From positions 4,257 to 57,812 of the forward strand of contig JAJPXZ010000145.1 of NCBI GenBank assembly GCA_021205245.1: a stretch of DNA of 53,556 nt, in the 5' to 3' direction. The notes beneath the pieces were generated by a model. The model had not been told where the DNA came from. It did not search any database and saw only the letters and a list, made by a program, of their open reading frames with translations. Each line of letters opens with the position of its first letter. Within the stretch, counting starts at the first letter, position 1. The translations under genes were made by a program, and so were the position numbers. Positions 33,585 through 41,663 of the stretch are shown in pieces. The DNA comes from Planctomycetaceae bacterium (GTDB taxonomy: Bacteria; Planctomycetota; SZUA-567).

Positions 33585-34598
33585 TTACTTCATGTAGCCT
33601 TTTTCACGGTAATACTGTTCGGCACCCGGATGCAGGGGCGCGCCGCACTTGAGCGGATCCCATGCGGTCGGCGGGTCGAAAGAGGCGAGGGTGGCGTTCG
33701 ACTTGGCCATGGATTCGGCGCTGTCTTCCATCGCCTTGGTCAGGAAATAAACGACGTCATTCGGAAGCTTGGCGCTGCAGAGAACCACCTGCGGCGAACC
33801 GGCGGACTTGATCTCTTCGGTCTGGCCGCGCCAGGTGCCGGCGGGAATGACCGCGTCGGCGAAACCGACCTCGTTCAATTTCTTGATGGTCTCGGCTTCG
33901 AGCTTGGGGAAGAACATGGTGGTGGTCATGCACAGTTCGGTGGTGGCCGACTGGCCGGCGCCGACGTGGTCAATCGTCATATCGGCCTTGCCGTCCTTCA
34001 GCAGGCTGACGATGGCGTCGGAGCCGGTCTGGGTGACCGAGCCGCCCCAGGAGCGGACGTCGTCGTAGCTTGCGCCCAGCACTTCCAGCACCTTGCTGCA
34101 GGCGAGTTCGCCGAAAGCGCCGTTCGCCTTGACGGCGATGCGGACCGGGTGCTTTTTCGCGACGACTTCTTCGACCGTGGTGATGCCGGTGCGGTCGACG
34201 AAGTCCTGGGTGAACAGAACATTGATAAAGTCGTTGCCGAGGCCGCCGGCGATGGCGCGGACGTTGGCGGTGGGTGCGGAACCGAGAATGCCCGACTCGC
34301 AGGCCCACTTGGCCGGGGCGGCATTGCCGAGGATGACGTCGCAGCGGCCGCGATCGAGGATGACCGGCGCGCCGACGCCGCCGGGCGAGGTGGTCTCGAG
34401 GTCGACGCGGGAGCCTTCGGGCAACTGTTGGGTAAAGGCGTTGGCGATGGCGCTTGCGTACATGTACATGGCTGTGCCGACGCCCTGGGTGGACATGGTC
34501 AACTTGACCGGCTGATCGAGGGCGGACGATACGCCGCCAAGGATGAGGGCGGAGACGCACAGCGCCGCGAGATGTTTTCTAAAACGCGCAACTCTCAT
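33585..34598 (-). CDS. TAXI-family TRAP solute-binding protein
   Basis: Periplasmic binding protein of 337 residues with a Sec signal peptide (MRVARFRKHLAALCVSALILGG..., cleavage near residue 27). TAXI features are KLTMSTQGVGTAMYMYASAIANAF at the mature N-terminus, SVLE-type ligand loops around GNAAPAKWACESG, and TIDHVGAGQSATTEL. It delivers the solute to the fused permease encoded next. ATG 34598 has TGGAGG upstream. Location in an operon with threonate-type enzymes suggests a short hydroxy or sugar acid as ligand. Confidence 0.9.
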   Translation of the reverse strand: MRVARFRKHLAALCVSALILGGVSSALDQPVKLTMSTQGVGTAMYMYASAIANAFTQQLPEGSRVDLETTSPGGVGAPVILDRGRCDVILGNAAPAKWACESGILGSAPTANVRAIAGGLGNDFINVLFTQDFVDRTGITTVEEVVAKKHPVRIAVKANGAFGELACSKVLEVLGASYDDVRSWGGSVTQTGSDAIVSLLKDGKADMTIDHVGAGQSATTELCMTTTMFFPKLEAETIKKLNEVGFADAVIPAGTWRGQTEEIKSAGSPQVVLCSAKLPNDVVYFLTKAMEDSAESMAKSNATLASFDPPTAWDPLKCGAPLHPGAEQYYREKGYMK

Positions 34599-34686
34599 GG
34601 TAAATCCTCCAAAAGATGACATTCCCGTCCCGCGGCCCTCCGCGCCATGGCGGACAAAAGCCGAAGAACCGCCTAACAAATATCAG

Positions 34687-35574
34687 CTACCGCAGCAGCC
34701 CGTGCTTCTTCAGGACCGCCGTAATCTTTTCGTCCAATTCCGCCGTCGGGATCAACGCCGGCTGGCGGCTGCCGCCGACCGACTTGTCCATAAGGTAGAG
34801 CGCCCGCTTCACCATCGCCGGCGCATAGCCGAAGGCGTAGAGGTCGGTGCGGATGCCGGTCAGGATATCCTGCTGTTTGGCTGCCTCTTGTCTATTCCCG
34901 GCGGCGAACTCGCGGCAGATCGCCGCGACCGTTGTCGGCGCGACATTGGCGAGGCCGGAGACGCAGCCGCCCGCGCCTTTTTCAATCGCGTAGTAGATAA
35001 GCGAATCCGGACCGGCGAAGACGGTGAAGTCTTTTCCCGCCTTGGTAATGGCGATGTATTCGTCCAGCGTCTCCTTGGTCCCGCCGCTGTCCTTGATGCC
35101 GTGGATGTTCGGGTGGTCGGCCAGACGCATAGCTGTCGCGGCCTCGATATGGTTGCCGGTGCGGGCCGGAATGTCGTAGAGATACACCGGCTTGTCGACC
35201 GAATCGGCGACGCGGCTGAAGTGGTTGTACAGCCCTTCCTGGGTGCAGGCGATAAAATAGGGGGCGATGATCGACAGCGCGTCGGCGCCGAGGCGGATCA
35301 TGTCGCGGCCCAGCTTGACTGTTTCAAAGGTCGAGGGGCAGCCGGCGTTCGCGAACACTTTTACCTTGCCCTTGGCTTCGTCGATGATGGCTTCGCAGAC
35401 TTTCAGTTTTTCATCATAAAGAAGGCTGGTGAAGTCGCCGTTGGTGCCGCAGGCGAGGATGTTGTTGCCGGCGTCGATTTGCCGCCGCGCCTGTTTGCGA
35501 ATGGCGTCGTAGTCGATGGATTCGTCGTCGCGGAAACAGGTGACTAGGGCGACAAAGGAGATCAGGTCTGGCAT
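34687..35574 (-). CDS. DapA-family (dihydrodipicolinate synthase-like) aldolase
   Basis: Class I aldolase/lyase of 295 residues with the (beta/alpha)8 fold. The Schiff-base lysine is in NIHGIKDSGGTKETL, the catalytic Tyr in YLYDIPARTG, and a CGTNGDFTSL motif replaces the usual GTTGE of lysine-pathway DapA. This points to a catabolic relative acting on a keto acid, such as KDG or N-acetylneuraminate lyase types. It lies between the Fe-alcohol dehydrogenase and the TAXI transporter in one transcript, which supports carbon-source breakdown rather than lysine synthesis. Confidence 0.87.
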   Translation of the reverse strand: MPDLISFVALVTCFRDDESIDYDAIRKQARRQIDAGNNILACGTNGDFTSLLYDEKLKVCEAIIDEAKGKVKVFANAGCPSTFETVKLGRDMIRLGADALSIIAPYFIACTQEGLYNHFSRVADSVDKPVYLYDIPARTGNHIEAATAMRLADHPNIHGIKDSGGTKETLDEYIAITKAGKDFTVFAGPDSLIYYAIEKGAGGCVSGLANVAPTTVAAICREFAAGNRQEAAKQQDILTGIRTDLYAFGYAPAMVKRALYLMDKSVGGSRQPALIPTAELDEKITAVLKKHGLLR

Positions 35575-35584
35575 TGTATATCCC

Positions 35585-36727
35585 TTAACAGAGAGATTGG
35601 TAGATGGCGCGGATGTCGTCCTTGCCGACTTCGCGCGGGTTGTTGTCGAGCAGACGACGGACCTTGTAGGCGTCTTCGACCAGTACCTCGAGGTCGGAGG
35701 CTGGCACGCCGAGGTCGGCCAGCTTGCGGGGAATGCCGAGGTCTTGGGTGAGCGCCTCGAGTTCCCGCATAACCGATTCGACCCGCGATTCCCTGCCGTT
35801 CAACGAAGCGCCGTCGATGAATCCGGCCAGTCCGGCCAGCTTGTCGGCCGAGACCTCGGCGTTGAAGCCCATCGCCGGTGCGAGGAGGATGGCGTTCGAG
35901 ACGCCGTGCGGAATGCGGTAGCGCCCACCCAGCGGATACGACAACGCGTGGACGATGTTCGTCCCGGCACAGGCGATGGAGACCCCGGCGTAAAACGACG
36001 CCAGCAGCATATTGGCGCGGGCTTCGACATCGCGGCCGTTCTTATAGGCTTTGCGGAGATTGGCGAAGATAAGCCGCAAGGCCTCGATCGACAACATGTC
36101 GGACAGCGGGTTTGCCTTGTTCGACACCAGGCATTCAATAGCGTGGCACAGTGCGTCGAGGCCGGTGGCGGCGGTGACGCCTTGCGGCAGGCCGAGGGTG
36201 AGGTCGGGGTCGAGGATAATCTTGTCGGCGACGAAGAGGCCGCAGACGATGCCGACCTTCAGCTTCAGGGACGGGCGGTAGAGGATGGAGTTCGGCGTCG
36301 CCTCCGCGCCGGTGCCAGCGGTGGTGGGGACCATGATAAGGGATATCGACCGCGAGGCGGGGAACTTGCCGTCAAAGAGGTCCGCAACCGACGCGTCGCT
36401 GCCAATCAGCACGCCCAGAACCTTTGCGGTATCGAGAACCGAGCCGCCGCCTACCGCAACGATGGCGTCGATCTTCGCTTCCTTAAAGCGGGCCGCGACC
36501 GCCGCCGCGTCGTCTTCCGACGGTTCGGTGGGCGTCTCGTAGAACTCGGTGACATTGGCCGCGCTTTTTTTGCATGCGGCGACGATGGGGTCGAGAATGC
36601 CCGAACCTTTGACGCCGGCGTCGGACATGAACAGGATGGACTTGCCCTTGACCCACTCGGGCAGGACGGATATTGTGCCCGAGCCAAATTCCACCCGCCC
36701 GGGAAGAAAACTGCCGAATCCTTGCAT
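35585..36727 (-). CDS. Iron-containing alcohol dehydrogenase
   Basis: Group III metal-dependent alcohol dehydrogenase of 380 residues. The N-terminal NAD-binding part has VGGGSVLDTAKVLGVL and MVPTTAGTGAEATPNSI. The metal-binding C-terminal part has GLDALCHAIECLVSNKANPLSD and NIVHALSYPLGGRYRIPHGVSNAILL, with the expected His ligands. Substrate is unknown; in this operon it may interconvert an aldehyde or keto acid with its alcohol. ATG 36727 follows GAGGAGT. It is 16 bases downstream of the truncated hydroxyacid dehydrogenase gene. Confidence 0.92.
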   Translation of the reverse strand: MQGFGSFLPGRVEFGSGTISVLPEWVKGKSILFMSDAGVKGSGILDPIVAACKKSAANVTEFYETPTEPSEDDAAAVAARFKEAKIDAIVAVGGGSVLDTAKVLGVLIGSDASVADLFDGKFPASRSISLIMVPTTAGTGAEATPNSILYRPSLKLKVGIVCGLFVADKIILDPDLTLGLPQGVTAATGLDALCHAIECLVSNKANPLSDMLSIEALRLIFANLRKAYKNGRDVEARANMLLASFYAGVSIACAGTNIVHALSYPLGGRYRIPHGVSNAILLAPAMGFNAEVSADKLAGLAGFIDGASLNGRESRVESVMRELEALTQDLGIPRKLADLGVPASDLEVLVEDAYKVRRLLDNNPREVGKDDIRAIYQSLC

Positions 36728-36743
36728 GTGCTACTCCTCAACG

Positions 36744-37163
36744 TTATTGTTTTGGCCGTGATGTATCGTACACTTCCCGGTTGATCACCCGTTCCGGACA
36801 GCCGCCGTTCACCAGAGAGGCGATATCCTCGCACACCATCATATCCATCTGCTCCACCGATTTCGCTCCGGCCGTATTCAGCACCGGAATGCCCAGGGCG
36901 GTGGCCGCGTCGATGTCGATATTGTCCACAGCGACGCCGTGCTTCAGGACTGCACGCAGGCGCGGCGCATTGTTGATGACGTCGGCCCGGGCCGGGACCA
37001 GCCCGACGATCAGGTATTCCATCCGATCGAGATAATCCGACATGCCGCCGTCGGGGAGGTCAGTGTCGATACAGCGGATGAATTCCCAGCCGTTTTGCTC
37101 GATAATCTCAGGCACACGCCCGACCTTGCCGAACCCCGGGGATGTCGTCACAACGGTTGTCAT
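36744..37163 (-). CDS. Truncated D-2-hydroxyacid dehydrogenase lacking its NAD domain
   Basis: Protein of 139 residues. Residues 1-100 match the N-terminal catalytic segment of D-isomer-specific 2-hydroxyacid dehydrogenases (LKHGVAVDNIDIDAATALGIPVLNTAGA). In a full enzyme the Rossmann domain of about 170-180 residues would start here. Instead the chain passes directly to a sequence like the family's C-terminal tail (SVEQMDMMVCEDIASLVNGGCPERVINREV). The frame is open and the start overlaps the pdxA2 stop as ATGA, so it is translated. No nucleotide-binding motif or catalytic Arg/Glu/His set remains. It is either a decayed gene or a repurposed domain. Confidence 0.7.
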   Translation of the reverse strand: MTTVVTTSPGFGKVGRVPEIIEQNGWEFIRCIDTDLPDGGMSDYLDRMEYLIVGLVPARADVINNAPRLRAVLKHGVAVDNIDIDAATALGIPVLNTAGAKSVEQMDMMVCEDIASLVNGGCPERVINREVYDTSRPKQ

Positions 37164-38215
37164 GCCTCGGCCTTTGCATCGCTCACGACCGGTCTGCCGC
37201 CAGCCAGCATCGCGCCATACTCGATGGCATGAATCATGCTCTGCGGCGACGAGACATTCTTGCCCGCGTTCTCGAAGGCGGTGCCGTGATCGACGCTTGA
37301 GCGGACGATGGGCAGGCCGAGGGTGATGTTGACCCCGGTCATGCCCGACCACTTGCCGGTGGCGTCGTCGTATTTGAACGACAGCATCTTCAGCGGAATA
37401 TGGCCCTGGTCGTGATACATCGCCACCACCATGTCGAAGCCGCCGCCGGCTGCTTTGGCAAACACTGTATCGGGCGAGAACGGCCCGCGCGCGTCAATGC
37501 CTTCCGCCTTGGCCTGTTCGATGGCGGGGGCGATGATGTCCAGTTCCTCGCGGCCGAACAGGCCGTTTTCGCCGGCATGGGGATTATAGCCGGAGACGCC
37601 GATACGCGGGCTGGCGATGCCGAACTTCTTGCAGGCATCGTTGCCGAGGCGCAGAACGGTGAGGATGCGGTCGACGGTAATGAGCGACGGTACCGACGCC
37701 ATGGCGACGTGGGTGGTGACGTGGGCGACGCGGAGCTTGCCGTCGGCCAGCATCATGGTGTATTTCTTTGTGCCGGTGAGGGTGGCGTAGATTTCGGTAT
37801 GGCCGTCGTAGTGGTGGCCGGCCTTGTTCATCGCCTCTTTGTTCAGGGGCGCGGTGACGGTGCCGTCGAGTTCGCCCGCCATGGCCAGTTCGATAATGGC
37901 CTTGACCGACTGGAACGCGGCCTCGCCGCAGCGGGCGTCGACTTTGCCGAGTTCGAATTCGCCGACCGGCGTCGCCAGGGGCAGGACGTCGATAGTGCCG
38001 AATTCTCCAGCCGCGTCGGCGGCGCGGTTGACGACGCGGATGCGGGCGTCGGTCTTGACGATATCGGCTGCGGCGCGCATGACATCGGGGTCGGCGACGA
38101 CGACGGGGACGGCGTGGTCGTAGAGGTGTTGGCTCAATAACGCCTTGACGACGATTTCGGGGCCGATGCCGGCCGGGTCGCCCATGCTGATGCCGAGTCT
38201 GGGTTTTGTGATCAT
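37160..38215 (-). CDS. pdxA2: PdxA2-type 4-phospho-threonate dehydrogenase
   Basis: PdxA-family NAD-dependent dehydrogenase of 351 residues. Motifs: ISMGDPAGIGPEI at the start, TAPLNKEAMNKAG, the metal-binding HYDGHTEIYA, SGYNPHAGENGLFG and AMYHDQGHIPLK. PdxA of vitamin B6 synthesis and PdxA2 share this fold; the ATGA-overlapping DUF1537 kinase upstream is the known signature of the D-threonate route, in which PdxA2 oxidatively decarboxylates 4-phospho-D-threonate to dihydroxyacetone phosphate. ATG 38215 has AAGGA nine bases upstream. Longer in-frame reading to 39151 lies wholly within the kinase gene and is rejected. Confidence 0.88.
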   Translation of the reverse strand: MITKPRLGISMGDPAGIGPEIVVKALLSQHLYDHAVPVVVADPDVMRAAADIVKTDARIRVVNRAADAAGEFGTIDVLPLATPVGEFELGKVDARCGEAAFQSVKAIIELAMAGELDGTVTAPLNKEAMNKAGHHYDGHTEIYATLTGTKKYTMMLADGKLRVAHVTTHVAMASVPSLITVDRILTVLRLGNDACKKFGIASPRIGVSGYNPHAGENGLFGREELDIIAPAIEQAKAEGIDARGPFSPDTVFAKAAGGGFDMVVAMYHDQGHIPLKMLSFKYDDATGKWSGMTGVNITLGLPIVRSSVDHGTAFENAGKNVSSPQSMIHAIEYGAMLAGGRPVVSDAKAEA

Positions 38216-39462
38216 ATGAGGGTTCCTTGAGTGCGGCGCACTACTGCGCCGGAAGCGAGTCGTGACAAGGTGTCGGGCGCACCGAATCCGCCCGCCTTGG
38301 TGATAAACCACCGCACCGGCGACGCGGCCGGAGTGCACGCGCCGACTACCACCCCGGGCATGCATTCCCGCACCAGGGTTATGGCGTCGATGCGGAGAGC
38401 TTTGGCCACCGCGACGGCGGTGCTGCCGCCGGTGACATAGAGCCGGGTGCAGCCGGTACGGGCGGCGATGGCTTCGGCCGCGTGGCCGAAAAATGCCGCT
38501 GCCCGGAGGCCGAGAGTACGGTCGAGAGCGTCGGTGGCGCGGGGCGCACGGGCGTTCGCGAGCAAAAGATCGCCGCTGCCCGCGTTTGCCGCCGCGTCGG
38601 CGAGGCGCGCGGTTTCGCGGTCCGGGTCGGCCAGGGCGCGGTCCATGTCGACGCTCAGTACTGTATAAAGATCCCGTTCCACCGCGTGGGCGATTTGTGC
38701 CGAGGCGGCGCTGGTCAAGCTTCCGACGACGGCCAGGAGCCGTCCAGACGCTTCGGGTCCGGTGTCGGGCCGGGGCGTCCCGGCAACGGCTTCGGCCAGT
38801 CCGCCGGCTCCGGCGGGCAAAATGGAACTGCCGCAAAGGCGCACCGCTTCGGCGAGAACGGCGAGGTCGTCGTTCAGAACGGCGTCGGCGACGATGGCGG
38901 TGCAGCCTTCCTCGACGAGCGCATCCAGCCGTGCCGCGACGGTGGGAGCGCCGGTGCGAATCTCGGCCAGCGGGATTTCGCCAGGGACGAATCCGGGCAG
39001 GAGAAAGCTGATACGAGAATGCGACACCGGGGTGAACGGGTCGCGGCCGAGTTCCGTCTCCGCTACCGGCACGCCGTCCACCAGCAGCACGCCGTCCACG
39101 ACGGTGCGTCCGGTCTTCGGCATGGCGGGGCAGAGGAGGGCCGCCTCGCATCCGCTTTCACGCAGGGTCGGGGCTATCTCGGCCGCCAAGTTGCCGCGCA
39201 GGGTCGAATCGATCTTCTTAAAAAAACGCGTCGCCCCAGCCGTCCGGCATTGCCGAACCGCCGCCGTAACCGTTTCGGCAGCCGCCTCGGGCGGGAGAAA
39301 CCGGGACTCGGTGGACAGCGAGACCGCGTCGTGGCTTGCCAGCGCAGCAGCGATGCGGGCAGGGTCCAGCGCCAGCGCGGTCCGGAGTCCGGCAGCGGCG
39401 AAGTGGACGCCGGCATCGCCAGCGCCGGTCATGTCATCGGCAATAACTGCATACCGCGCCAT
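38212..39462 (-). CDS. dtnK: DUF1537 four-carbon acid sugar kinase (threonate/erythronate)
   Basis: Kinase of 416 residues with both domains of the four-carbon acid sugar kinase family. The N-terminal domain begins YAVIADDMTGAGDAGVHFA (substrate and phosphate-binding) and continues FFKKIDSTLRGN and LLCPAMPKTGRTVVDG. The nucleotide-binding C-terminal domain has VGSLTSAASAQI, LYVTGGSTAVAVAKAL and TKAGGFG. The family phosphorylates D-threonate, D-erythronate or L-threonate at O4. Pairing with pdxA2 favours D-threonate. ATG 39462 has GGAG six bases upstream. It is the first gene of the operon, about 100 bases after a sigma54-like promoter. Confidence 0.9.
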   Translation of the reverse strand: MARYAVIADDMTGAGDAGVHFAAAGLRTALALDPARIAAALASHDAVSLSTESRFLPPEAAAETVTAAVRQCRTAGATRFFKKIDSTLRGNLAAEIAPTLRESGCEAALLCPAMPKTGRTVVDGVLLVDGVPVAETELGRDPFTPVSHSRISFLLPGFVPGEIPLAEIRTGAPTVAARLDALVEEGCTAIVADAVLNDDLAVLAEAVRLCGSSILPAGAGGLAEAVAGTPRPDTGPEASGRLLAVVGSLTSAASAQIAHAVERDLYTVLSVDMDRALADPDRETARLADAAANAGSGDLLLANARAPRATDALDRTLGLRAAAFFGHAAEAIAARTGCTRLYVTGGSTAVAVAKALRIDAITLVRECMPGVVVGACTPAASPVRWFITKAGGFGAPDTLSRLASGAVVRRTQGTLI

Positions 39463-39570
39463 CAAAATCTCCAACAGGCCGGTGGTTCATTCGTGTCGGT
39501 TTTTAAGAATAAGGGAGGCATGTCAAAATTTGCTCGTGATGAGCATCTTTGAACAGCTGAACCTGTATAA

Positions 39571-39586
39571 AACAATTCGGGTGCCA
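39571..39586 (-). promoter_or_regulatory. Sigma54 promoter of the dtnK operon
   Basis: On the minus strand TGGCAC (39586-39581), five bases, TTGTT (39575-39571): the -24/-12 spacing of sigma54 promoters is exact, with T in place of the usual C of TTGC. Predicted start near 39560. The divergent gene encodes a sigma54 activator. Confidence 0.6.
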
Positions 39587-39707
39587 TTTTTGCGATGCTG
39601 TGAGGTGCCCTTCTATACCGTTGTCAGCTAAGGGATAATCATGAAGTAATTTATTCTCAATAATTCTATGCGGTAGATCATGGTGTATGTGGTAAAATAT
39701 TGACATC

Positions 39708-39719
39708 TTGACTAGTCAA
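39708..39719. promoter_or_regulatory. Candidate activator site TTGACTAGTCAA
   Basis: A perfect 12-base palindrome about 150 bp upstream of the predicted sigma54 start site, a usual enhancer distance, and close in front of the activator gene, so it could also serve autoregulation. Confidence 0.5.
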
Positions 39720-39745
39720 ATTCTGATATGCTTGGAGCACAGCCC

Positions 39746-41611
39746 ATGAGCTTTGCCTTTATCGCCCCGTACGAGGCGATGCGCGCCGAAGCGGAAACGA
39801 TTATCGCTGCCGAAAAGCTCCCCGGCGTCGCGCTTTTGGGGAGGGGCATGGGCGGCGTGGCAGCAGCCCGCGAGGCGATGAAGAATGGCGCGAAAATTCT
39901 GGTCAGTCGGGGCGGCACCGCCAGAATGATAGCGGAAGAACTGCACCAGGAGGTTGTCGAGGTCAAAATTTCGGTTCCCAGCATCGCCGGGTTCCTGCAC
40001 GAGAAGACCGAACGCGGTACCAAACTGATCATCGCCGGGTCTCGGCAGATCATCGACATCGCCGAACCGCTCTGCGCCGCGATGGGCCGCGCCTGGATCT
40101 CCTACGATGTGGAAAACATAACCGACGTCGACAAGTTCACCGACGAAGTGCGCGCCTGGGGACCGGCCGCCGCCATCGCCGACGCCGCCATGGTGCGGTT
40201 TCTCGAACCGGCGGGATTCCCCGTTCACCTGGTGGAATCCACGCCCGAAACCATTCGCGAAGCGTTCAGCCAAGCCATGCAGATACTCGTCACCCTGCGG
40301 CGGATCGAGCGAGGCAGGAAGAACGTGACCAGCGTCCTTAATTGCATGCCCGAAGGCGCCATCCTCGTCGGGGCTGAAGGCCGCATTGAGGAGATCAACC
40401 GTCAGGGCTGCCAACTGCTCGGCGTCAGCCGCGACGATGCGCTCGGCAGCGATTACCGCACCCTCATTCCCGGCGGTGAAGTCGCGGCGGCGGTCGGGTC
40501 GCAGCGAAATATGCAGAACCACGTGATGTTTTTGGGCGCGGATCGTTTTGTCTGCAACGTCTCAACCGTCAACCGCGACAGCGGCGGCGACTCGTCCGTC
40601 ATCACCTTCCAGCATATCGAACAGATCCAGCGGACCGAAGTCAGCACCCGCAAGAAGATTTACCAGAAGGGCTTGTTCGCGCGCTATAATTTCGACGACA
40701 TCCTCCACAATTGCGACGCCATGCGTCAGGCCATCGCGGTCGCGAAGGAATACTCGGCGTCATCCAGCAACATCCTCATCCAAGGCGAAAGCGGCACCGG
40801 CAAGGAGCTTTTCGCCCAAAGTATCCACAACGCCAGCCCGCTCAGCCGCGAGCCGTTTGTGGCTGTCAATTGCGCCGCCCTGCCGGCGTCGCTCCTGGAG
40901 AGCGAACTCTTCGGCTATGTCGGCGGCGCGTTCACCGGCGCACGGCCGGAAGGCAAAGCGGGCTTGTTCGAAATGGCCCACCAGGGGACGTTGTTTCTGG
41001 ACGAGATCGGCGAGATGGACGTCAGCCTGCAGGCGCGCCTCCTTCGTGCCATTCAGGAGCGGGAAATTATGCGCCTCGGCGGCGACAATGTCATTCCGGT
41101 TAAGGTGCGGGTCATTTCCGCCACCAACCGCCAGCTCTCCGAAGCGGTGCGGAGTGGGCGCTTTCGCTCTGATCTGTTTTTCCGACTGAACGTCCTCGAC
41201 CTGACCATTCCGCCCCTGCGCGAGCGCGGCAACGACGCGTCGTTTCTTTTCCGCGCGCTGCTCCGGAAACGCTTCGGCAGGGAGGGCGAATTGCCGACGC
41301 CGTCGGCATCGTTCATGCAGTCGTTGGATAAGGCTTATTGGCCAGGCAATATTCGCCAGTTGGAAAACCTGGTGGAAAAGTACATCACCCTGGGCGGTAA
41401 AGTGGACGCATTGCCGGACGACTCCGGCCCGCCCGAAAGCGCGCGGCCAACCGCGCCCGCGCTGCCTTCGTCTGGTGGGAGTCTCGACAGCGTCATCGCC
41501 GCCTATACGCGGCAGGTGCTGACGGAAGAAGGCGGTAATATCGCCCATGCTGCCGCGCGTCTCGGCATCAGCAAGAACACGGTCAAACGCTGGCGCGATT
41601 GGACGCCATAG
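39746..41611 (+). CDS. Sigma54-dependent activator with PrpR-type sensor domain
   Basis: Enhancer-binding protein of 621 residues. An N-terminal PrpR_N domain (about 1-185; AFIAPYEAM ... ILVSRGGTA) is a ligand-sensing module. A PAS-like segment (about 192-300; VLNCMPEGAILVGAEGRIEEINRQGCQLLG), the AAA+ domain with Walker A GESGTGKE (347-354), GAFTGA (394-399) and TLFLDEIGEM, then a Fis-type helix-turn-helix (GGNIAHAAARLGISKNTVKRW) follow. The GAFTGA loop shows true sigma54 activation. ATG 39746 has GGAG eight bases upstream. It is divergent from dtnK, whose promoter fits sigma54, so it probably senses the threonate-type substrate. Confidence 0.93.
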   Translation: MSFAFIAPYEAMRAEAETIIAAEKLPGVALLGRGMGGVAAAREAMKNGAKILVSRGGTARMIAEELHQEVVEVKISVPSIAGFLHEKTERGTKLIIAGSRQIIDIAEPLCAAMGRAWISYDVENITDVDKFTDEVRAWGPAAAIADAAMVRFLEPAGFPVHLVESTPETIREAFSQAMQILVTLRRIERGRKNVTSVLNCMPEGAILVGAEGRIEEINRQGCQLLGVSRDDALGSDYRTLIPGGEVAAAVGSQRNMQNHVMFLGADRFVCNVSTVNRDSGGDSSVITFQHIEQIQRTEVSTRKKIYQKGLFARYNFDDILHNCDAMRQAIAVAKEYSASSSNILIQGESGTGKELFAQSIHNASPLSREPFVAVNCAALPASLLESELFGYVGGAFTGARPEGKAGLFEMAHQGTLFLDEIGEMDVSLQARLLRAIQEREIMRLGGDNVIPVKVRVISATNRQLSEAVRSGRFRSDLFFRLNVLDLTIPPLRERGNDASFLFRALLRKRFGREGELPTPSASFMQSLDKAYWPGNIRQLENLVEKYITLGGKVDALPDDSGPPESARPTAPALPSSGGSLDSVIAAYTRQVLTEEGGNIAHAAARLGISKNTVKRWRDWTP

Positions 41612-41663
41612 CTATACTGTGCCGAAGGTGATCGTTTACAGTAACCATGAGGAGAAGAGTGGT

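Noticed and set aside
34687-35574. Lysine-pathway DapA
   Set aside because: Altered GTTGE motif and a catabolic operon context with transporter genes.
37160-38215. Vitamin B6 biosynthetic PdxA
   Set aside because: Translational coupling to a DUF1537 kinase fits the phospho-threonate dehydrogenase PdxA2 better.
38216-39151. N-terminal extension of pdxA2
   Set aside because: The in-frame extension lies inside the DUF1537 kinase gene and has no PdxA similarity; ATG 38215 has a ribosome site.
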